From Mycolicibacterium frederiksbergense (GTDB taxonomy: Bacteria > Actinomycetota > Actinomycetes > Mycobacteriales > Mycobacteriaceae), in the NCBI RefSeq assembly GCF_012223425.1, contig NZ_CP038799.1, positions 3,332,249 to 3,396,248 of the forward strand: 64,000 nucleotides of DNA. Direction: 5' to 3'. Shown here in pieces: positions 59,285 through 64,000 of this stretch. Position 1 is the stretch's first letter. Every line of letters begins with the position of its first letter. The position numbers were made by a program, and so were the translations under genes. Below the pieces are notes generated by a model. The model made no database searches. It had not been told where the DNA came from and saw only the letters and a list, made by a program, of their open reading frames with translations.

Positions 59285-60702
59285 TGCTGCGCGGGGTTCC
59301 GCTCCGGGTCGGTTTGGTCGCGGCCACCCTGGTCCTGGTGGGACTGGGCCTGCTGGCGTCCGGCGTGGCGGTCACGTCGCTGATGCGGCACACCGAGATT
59401 CAGCGCATCGACCAGACGCTGCTGGAGGCATCGGGTGGCTGGGCGCGAGCGCCGATGATGACCCCGACGCACACGCCCGATCCGAGCCCGGCCTATCCGC
59501 CGTCGAACTTCTACGTGCGTGGCACCGACGCCGACGGCAGCGTCCGGCTGGCCGTCAAGAACGGGGTGTCCGACCCGGTGTTGCCCGCGAACAACGATGT
59601 CGGCCCGAACCCGGTGACCGTCGGCTCCGATGATGCCTCGGAGGTGGAGTGGCGGGCGGTGACGGTGCGTGGCCCCGACGGTGAGCTGACCACCGTCGCC
59701 ATCGATCTGACCGAGGTCGAATCCACCATGCGGGCCCTGATCTGGTCGCAGTTCGCCATCGGGGCGGCTGTGCTTCTGGTGCTCGGCGTGGTCGGCTACG
59801 CGGTGGTGCGGCGCAGCCTGCGCCCACTCGCCGAAGTGGAGCAGACCGCCGCCGCGATAGCCGCCGGCGAGCTGGATCGCCGTGTGCCGCAACGTGATCC
59901 GCGCACCGAGGTGGGGCGGCTGTCGCTGGCGCTGAACGGGATGCTGGCGCAGATACAGCGCGCGATGGCGTCCTCGGCGCAGTCGGCGGAAATGGCACGC
60001 GAATCGGAGGAACGCATGCGGCGTTTCGTCGGCGATGCCAGCCATGATCTGCGGACCCCGCTGACCACCATCCGCGGCTATGCCGAGCTGTACCGCCAGG
60101 GTGCGGCCCGCGATACCGACATGCTGATGGGGCGCATCGAGAGTGAGGCCGGTCGGATGGGCCTGCTCGTTGAGGATCTGCTGCTGCTGGCCCGCCTGGA
60201 TGAACAGCGTCCGCTCGACCAGCGCCGGGTGGATCTGCTGGCGCTGGCCAGCGATGCGGTGCACGATGCGCAGACGGTGGCGCCGGAGCGCAAGATTCGG
60301 ATGGAGGTGTTCGACGGCCCGGGCACCCCCGAGGTGCTGGGGGACGAGGCCAGGCTGCGCCAGGTGTTCAGCAATCTGATGTCCAATGCGGTGCAACACA
60401 CCCCGACGTCGGCCGGTATCACGGTCCGGGTGGGCACCGACGAGGACAACGCGGTGCTGGAGGTGTGCGATGAAGGACCCGGCATGAATGCCGAGGACGC
60501 CCAACGGGTTTTCGAGCGCTTCTACCGCGCCGACTCCTCGCGGACCCGCGCCAGCGGAGGGTTCGGATTGGGCCTGTCGATTGTCGACTCGCTGGTCGAC
60601 GCCCACGGCGGTGCGGTATCGGTGGACACCGCACCGGGGCAGGGCTGCCGGTTCCGGGTCAGCCTGCCCAGAATCGTGGACGCGGCGGCTCAGTCCAGCT
60701 GA
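59284..60702 (+). CDS. phoR: Sensor histidine kinase PhoR
   Basis: 472 residues from ATG 59284, aligning at [19 protein letters not shown] with M. tuberculosis PhoR. A longer frame from ATG 59215 would add 23 residues encoded by the GERSDGG repeat. TM1 about 8-30, extracellular sensor with [12 protein letters not shown]2, HAMP. H box is [15 protein letters not shown] (Asp after His rather than Glu). ATP domain: [24 protein letters not shown]. Partner of PhoP. The 3' end overlaps the HIT gene by 13 bp. Confidence 0.92.
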   Translation: MLRGVPLRVGLVAATLVLVGLGLLASGVAVTSLMRHTEIQRIDQTLLEASGGWARAPMMTPTHTPDPSPAYPPSNFYVRGTDADGSVRLAVKNGVSDPVLPANNDVGPNPVTVGSDDASEVEWRAVTVRGPDGELTTVAIDLTEVESTMRALIWSQFAIGAAVLLVLGVVGYAVVRRSLRPLAEVEQTAAAIAAGELDRRVPQRDPRTEVGRLSLALNGMLAQIQRAMASSAQSAEMARESEERMRRFVGDASHDLRTPLTTIRGYAELYRQGAARDTDMLMGRIESEAGRMGLLVEDLLLLARLDEQRPLDQRRVDLLALASDAVHDAQTVAPERKIRMEVFDGPGTPEVLGDEARLRQVFSNLMSNAVQHTPTSAGITVRVGTDEDNAVLEVCDEGPGMNAEDAQRVFERFYRADSSRTRASGGFGLGLSIVDSLVDAHGGAVSVDTAPGQGCRFRVSLPRIVDAAAQSS

Positions 60703-61094
60703 GCCAGCGCGGCCCTGATCTTGGCCTGTGCCTCGTCCAGGGACTCCGGTGACGGATCACGGTCGACGCCGGCGAACCCGAAATCGCTGAGGTTGCGGGC
60801 CGGGAACACATGCACATGCAGGTGCGGCACCTCCAGGCCGGCGATGATCACACCGGCGCGCTCGGCGTCGAAGGCCGCGCACACCGCCTTGCCGATCCGC
60901 TGAGCGACGGCCATCACCCGGCCGAACAGGGCGGGGTCGAGTTCCTGCCAGTTGTCCACCTCGGCGCGCGGCACGACCAGCGTGTGGCCCTGAGTCATCG
61001 GCTCGATCGTCAGGAACGCGACGATCTCGTCGTCCTCGTACACGAATCGACCAGGGATATCGCCGTTGATGATCATGGTGAATACGGTCGCCAT
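60690..61094 (-). CDS. HIT-family (histidine triad) hydrolase
   Basis: 134 residues with [12 protein letters not shown] (HxHxH triad) and [26 protein letters not shown] proteins hydrolyse nucleotide phosphoramidates. ATG 61094 is supported by a reverse -10 TATGCT (61102-61107) 7 nt upstream, so the start is probably leaderless; M20 further upstream lies within that box. Corresponds to Rv0759c. Confidence 0.9.
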   Translation of the reverse strand: MATVFTMIINGDIPGRFVYEDDEIVAFLTIEPMTQGHTLVVPRAEVDNWQELDPALFGRVMAVAQRIGKAVCAAFDAERAGVIIAGLEVPHLHVHVFPARNLSDFGFAGVDRDPSPESLDEAQAKIRAALAQLD

Positions 61095-61261
61095 GTGGTC
61101 GAGCATAGGCGGGTCGCTCAGCCAATTCACGGCCGCGCCATTTATGCTGATCTTGACCGCCACCTCGGCGCACTCCGCAGAAACCGACGTGCTGGAGCCA
61201 CAACTCGGTGATCCGTAGCCCTCAGCGGCGACTTGGACGATTCCGACGGGATGTTTGGCTC

Positions 61262-62230
61262 ATGCAGAAACCGATGGCAGATGCCGTGCTGTTGCACGAG
61301 CTTGAATCGATTGCCGAGGACAACGTCAACCGGCATCTGGCCACCACCAAGGACTGGTACCCGCACGACTATGTGCCGTGGCAGGAGGGCCGCAATTTCG
61401 CGGCCACCGGCGGCGCGGACTGGGAACCCGGGCAGTCCTCGCTCGGCGAGGTGGCGCGCGCGGCGATGATCACCAATCTGCTGACCGAGGACAACCTGCC
61501 GTCCTACCACCGCCAGGCCGCGGGCAGTTTCTCCCAGGACGGTCCGTGGGGTGCGTGGGTGAACCGTTGGACCGCCGAGGAGAACCGGCACGGTATCGCC
61601 ATCCGCGACTATCTGGTGGTCACCCGCGCGGTGGATCTGGCTGCGCTGGAACGGGCCCGCATGGAGCATGTGACGAACGGTTTCGCGGCGACCAAAGAAG
61701 AACTGTCCAAATATGATTCGGACTTCCTGATGTCCGTCGCCTATGTGACGTTCCAGGAACTGGCCACCCGGGTGAGCCACCGCAACACCGGAAGGGTCTG
61801 CGACGACCCGATCGCGGATCGGCTGCTGAGCCGGATCGCAGCTGACGAGAACCTGCACATGATCTTTTACCGCAATATTTGTGATGCGGCTCTTGACCTT
61901 TCACCCGACCAGACACTGGATGCGGTGGCAGCCGTCGTGGAGAACTTCCGGATGCCCGGGCAGGGCATGCCCGACTTCCGGCGGAACGGGGTGATCATGG
62001 CCAAGCACGGAATCTACGATCTGCGTCAGCACCTGGACGAGGTGGTGGTGCCGGTGCTGCGCAAATGGCGGATCTTCGATCGCACGGATTTCAGCGCCCA
62101 CGGCGAGGCCCGCCGCGACCAGTTGGCGGCCTTCCTGGAGGGCCTGGCCGTCAATGTGGTCCGGTTCGAGGAACAGCGCGATCGGTTGCTCGCCAGGGAG
62201 GCGGCCCGGCGCGAGTTGCGGGTCGGCTGA
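61262..62230 (+). CDS. Acyl-ACP desaturase DesA-type (ferritin-like di-iron)
   Basis: 322 residues, similar to M. tuberculosis DesA1. Di-iron ligands appear in LTEDNLPSYHR, WTAEENRHGIA, FQELATRVSHRNTG and ADENLHMIFYR. Family members desaturate acyl-ACP chains, probably mycolate precursors. ATG 61262 starts the DesA-like N-terminus; an upstream ATG (61208) would add residues unlike the family. Convergent with the SDR gene, 5 bp away. Confidence 0.9.
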   Translation: MQKPMADAVLLHELESIAEDNVNRHLATTKDWYPHDYVPWQEGRNFAATGGADWEPGQSSLGEVARAAMITNLLTEDNLPSYHRQAAGSFSQDGPWGAWVNRWTAEENRHGIAIRDYLVVTRAVDLAALERARMEHVTNGFAATKEELSKYDSDFLMSVAYVTFQELATRVSHRNTGRVCDDPIADRLLSRIAADENLHMIFYRNICDAALDLSPDQTLDAVAAVVENFRMPGQGMPDFRRNGVIMAKHGIYDLRQHLDEVVVPVLRKWRIFDRTDFSAHGEARRDQLAAFLEGLAVNVVRFEEQRDRLLAREAARRELRVG

Positions 62231-62235
62231 GCGGG

Positions 62236-63084
62236 CTACCGCGTGCCGATCAGCCCGTGCACTTCTTCGACGGTGTACGGCGCGGTGTCGTGGTGGTCGC
62301 GGTAGCCGATGAAACCCGGTGCCGGGCGGGCGAACTCGCCGACGAATCCGCCCGCGGCGATGAAGATCCGGCCGGTGACGTCCATGGCCAGATCGCTGGC
62401 CAGATACGCGTAGGTTGGGGCGACGTATTCGGGCGGCCCGGCGTCCAGTGCACCCGCCAGGCTGGCGTCGTCGAGTAGCCCCCGGCGGTTGAGGTCGGTG
62501 ACGTGCTGTTCGTAGTCGGCACCGGTCGACAGCCGAGTCCTGGCACCGGGGCAGACCACGTTGGCCCGCACGTTGTGGGCCTTGAGTTCGGCCGCGACGG
62601 CCAGGGTGAGGCCGTTGACGCCGCCCTTGCCCGCCGGGTAGCCGGTGCCTCCGTAGTCACCGAGGAAGGCGAACGAGCTGGTGTTGACGATCGCCCCGGA
62701 ACGCTGCCGCACCATATGCGGAGCGGCCGCCCTGGCGACCTCGAACGCGGTGAGCAGATGGGCGTCGAGCAACTCTCGGAACTCGGCACTGGTCGCATTC
62801 ACGATCGAGGAGCCGGCCGGTTCGGCGGTCCCCGCGCAGTTGATCAGGATGTCGATGCTGCCGAATTCGGCCACACAGGCGTCGACCAGCGCATCGGCGA
62901 CCTGTGGGTCGGCCGGCGAGCCGGCCTGACCGATACCCGAAACACGTTGTGCGGCTTCGTGCACCGCATCCGGGTCGCGACCGTTGACCACCACCCGCGC
63001 CCCCTGGGCGGCGAGCAGTTCGGCGACCGCGAGCCCGATACCGCGGGTGCCGCCGACCACGACCGCGGCGCGGCCGGCGAGCAA
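62236..63084 (-). CDS. Short-chain dehydrogenase/reductase
   Basis: 282 residues with VGGTRGIGLAV, NCAG, NTSSFAFLG (Ser) and YPAGKGG, where the usual YxxxK motif is kept (Tyr, Lys). C-terminal GFVGEFARPAPGFIGYRDHHDTAPY. The start is TTG 63084, 4 nt after the KSI-like stop; no in-frame ATG or GTG lies upstream without crossing that stop. Coupled to the KSI-like and adhB genes. Confidence 0.84.
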   Translation of the reverse strand: MLAGRAAVVVGGTRGIGLAVAELLAAQGARVVVNGRDPDAVHEAAQRVSGIGQAGSPADPQVADALVDACVAEFGSIDILINCAGTAEPAGSSIVNATSAEFRELLDAHLLTAFEVARAAAPHMVRQRSGAIVNTSSFAFLGDYGGTGYPAGKGGVNGLTLAVAAELKAHNVRANVVCPGARTRLSTGADYEQHVTDLNRRGLLDDASLAGALDAGPPEYVAPTYAYLASDLAMDVTGRIFIAAGGFVGEFARPAPGFIGYRDHHDTAPYTVEEVHGLIGTR

Positions 63085-63088
63085 TCCA

Positions 63089-63517
63089 CTAATCGGCTTT
63101 CTCTCCCTCGGCGAATGTCATCGCGTCCATGTTCCAGTAGCCGCGCAAGTTCGTGATCAGCCCGGCGTCATCGACCCGGTAGGTGAACACGCCGCGCACG
63201 GTGGCGGTGAAGCCGTTCGGAAACTCGGTGCGCAGCACCAGGATGTAGGCGATCTCGGTCGGCGAGCTGGACGGGAACGTCTCCTCACAGGTGACCGTCA
63301 GGGTATTGGGGCCGATGTTCGCGTCGTAGAACGCGGCCAGTGCCTCCTTGCCCCGCACCCCGGTGCCGTCCGGGTTGGTGACGGCCTCACCGATGGGGTC
63401 TTCGACGACGATGTCCTCCGACATCAGCGCCAGCCACCCCTCCCGGTCACCGGATTGCACGCAGCGCCACGAGTTCTGAGACGCTGCGACAACCGGTGCC
63501 AATACCGTTTCGGTCAT
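63089..63517 (-). CDS. Ketosteroid-isomerase-like SnoaL protein (Rv0760c-like)
   Basis: 142 residues of NTF2/KSI fold: LMSEDIVVEDPIG, GVRGKEALAAFYDANIGP and GVFTYRVDDAGLITNLRGYW. Position beside an adhB-like gene matches Rv0760c, which binds steroids. It shares the same motifs with the protein at 259-660. Starts 6 nt after the adhB stop. Confidence 0.88.
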   Translation of the reverse strand: MTETVLAPVVAASQNSWRCVQSGDREGWLALMSEDIVVEDPIGEAVTNPDGTGVRGKEALAAFYDANIGPNTLTVTCEETFPSSSPTEIAYILVLRTEFPNGFTATVRGVFTYRVDDAGLITNLRGYWNMDAMTFAEGEKAD

Positions 63518-63523
63518 GACTGG

Positions 63524-64000
63524 CTACCGGTCCGCGTCGGTGTAGCGGATGACGCCGCGGATGTTGCGGCCCTCCAGCATGTCCTTGTAGCCGTCGTTGA
63601 TCTGCTCCAGCTTGTACTGGCGGGTGACCATGTCGTCGAGGTTGAGACGCCCGGCCTTGTACATCGACAGCAACTGCGGGATGTCGTGATGCGGGTTGCC
63701 GCCACCGAAGATGGTGCCCTGCAGGTTCTTCTGCAGCAGGGTCAGCATCGACAGGTTCAGCGTCACATCGGACTTGGCCATGTTGGCGACCGCGGTCACC
63801 ACGCACGTGCCACCCTTGGCGGTGATGTTGAGGTAGTTGTCGATCTCCTCGCCGTGCAGCTCACCGGTGGTGATGATGGTCTTGGAGGCCATGCGGCCCG
63901 CAGTGACCTCGGCGACGCCCGCCATCGCGGCGAAGATGTCGGGGTAGGCGTGGGTGGCGCCGAACTTCAAGGCCTGGTCGCGCTTCCACTCGACCGGGTC
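63524..64000 (-). CDS. adhB: Zinc-type alcohol dehydrogenase AdhB-like, C-terminal part (runs off window end)
   Basis: The reverse frame is open to base 64000 and encodes the C-terminal 158 residues: DPVEWKRDQALKFGATHAY, then KTIITTGELHGEEIDNYLNITAKGGTCVVT, GTIFGGGNPHHDIPQLLSMYKAGRLNLDDM and GYKDMLEGRNIRGVI. These fit the NDMA-dependent/Zn alcohol dehydrogenases such as Rv0761c. The zinc-binding N-terminal half is outside the window. Confidence 0.86.
   Translation of the reverse strand, partial: DPVEWKRDQALKFGATHAYPDIFAAMAGVAEVTAGRMASKTIITTGELHGEEIDNYLNITAKGGTCVVTAVANMAKSDVTLNLSMLTLLQKNLQGTIFGGGNPHHDIPQLLSMYKAGRLNLDDMVTRQYKLEQINDGYKDMLEGRNIRGVIRYTDADR

Noticed and set aside
58501-60606. Long reverse frame opposite phoP and phoR
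   Set aside because: Shadow of two clearly recognised genes; composition is His/Arg/Gln-rich without motifs.
62940-62956. AACACGTT core inside the SDR gene resembling a KstR site
   Set aside because: The outer T and A of TnnAACnnGTTnnA are absent and it lies inside coding sequence.
1-64000. CRISPR arrays, insertion sequences, prophage or rRNA genes
   Set aside because: No spaced repeats, transposase motifs, phage structural genes or rRNA stretches were seen.

Overview
The window is high-GC actinobacterial DNA and looks like a fast-growing mycobacterium (Mycolicibacterium type). Evidence: a complete mce4 operon (yrbE4AB, mce4A-F, mas4AB), sterol side-chain genes recognisable as ltp3, ltp4, cyp142, echA19, fadD19, fadD17, fadE27, fadE26, fdxD and hsd4A, a near-identical PhoP, LpqN- and DUF732-type exported proteins, and many leaderless starts (a TANNNT box 6-9 nt before ATG/GTG). 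Rv numbers and family names are from memory; no search was run. No stretch longer than about 275 bases lacks a gene.

1-40.6 kb is the sterol uptake and side-chain block, matching M. tuberculosis Rv3524 to Rv3489 in inverted orientation. Sites matching the KstR operator TnnAACnnGTTnnA stand at four control points: 3938-3951 (DUF35/ltp4/ltp3 versus the F420 gene), 13638-13651 (echA19 versus fadD19), 27025-27038 (fadE26-fadE27-fadD17 versus fdxD-hsd4A) and 28295-28308 (mce4). A fifth, one-mismatch site lies inside the mce4 promoter. Mce4 imports cholesterol; Cyp142 oxidises the side-chain end; FadD19/FadD17 activate the acid; FadE26/27, EchA19 and Hsd4A run beta-oxidation; Ltp3/Ltp4 with the DUF35 protein probably cleave C24-branched side chains by retro-aldol chemistry. 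Accessory genes are inserted in this block: MarR/AzoR, then a two-component system, an MHS permease and a TAXI lipoprotein (7.0-12.8 kb), and later a nitronate monooxygenase-like gene, gabD2/TetR, an epimerase/OYE pair and an LpqN-like lipoprotein (15.3-22.1 kb).

38.9-50.4 kb holds otsA, a 54-aa ORF, an SDR, a DUF732 protein, a form-II molybdenum hydroxylase operon (coxL-coxG-coxM-coxS), a separate XdhC/CoxI gene, and exported proteins including a DUF4185 protein (possible endo-D-arabinanase).

50.5-56.8 kb is a compact phosphonate locus: a divergent PhnF-type GntR regulator, and an operon of PhnX-like hydrolase, phnD, phnC, a fused double-domain phnE and a zinc alcohol dehydrogenase, followed by a small protein. 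Three PhnF-type 12-mers lie in the control region. This is the best candidate for an under-described system: an ADH plus a Schiff-base-lysine phosphonatase and no transaminase, which would suit hydroxyalkylphosphonates.

56.8-64 kb: an HNH protein, tRNA-Thr, a protein of 19 exact decapeptide repeats divergent from phoP, phoPR, a HIT protein, a DesA-type desaturase, an SDR, a second KSI-like protein and the C-terminal part of an adhB-like dehydrogenase (Rv0756c-Rv0761c-like order). Three PhoP half-sites with 11-bp periodicity lie between the decapeptide gene and phoP.
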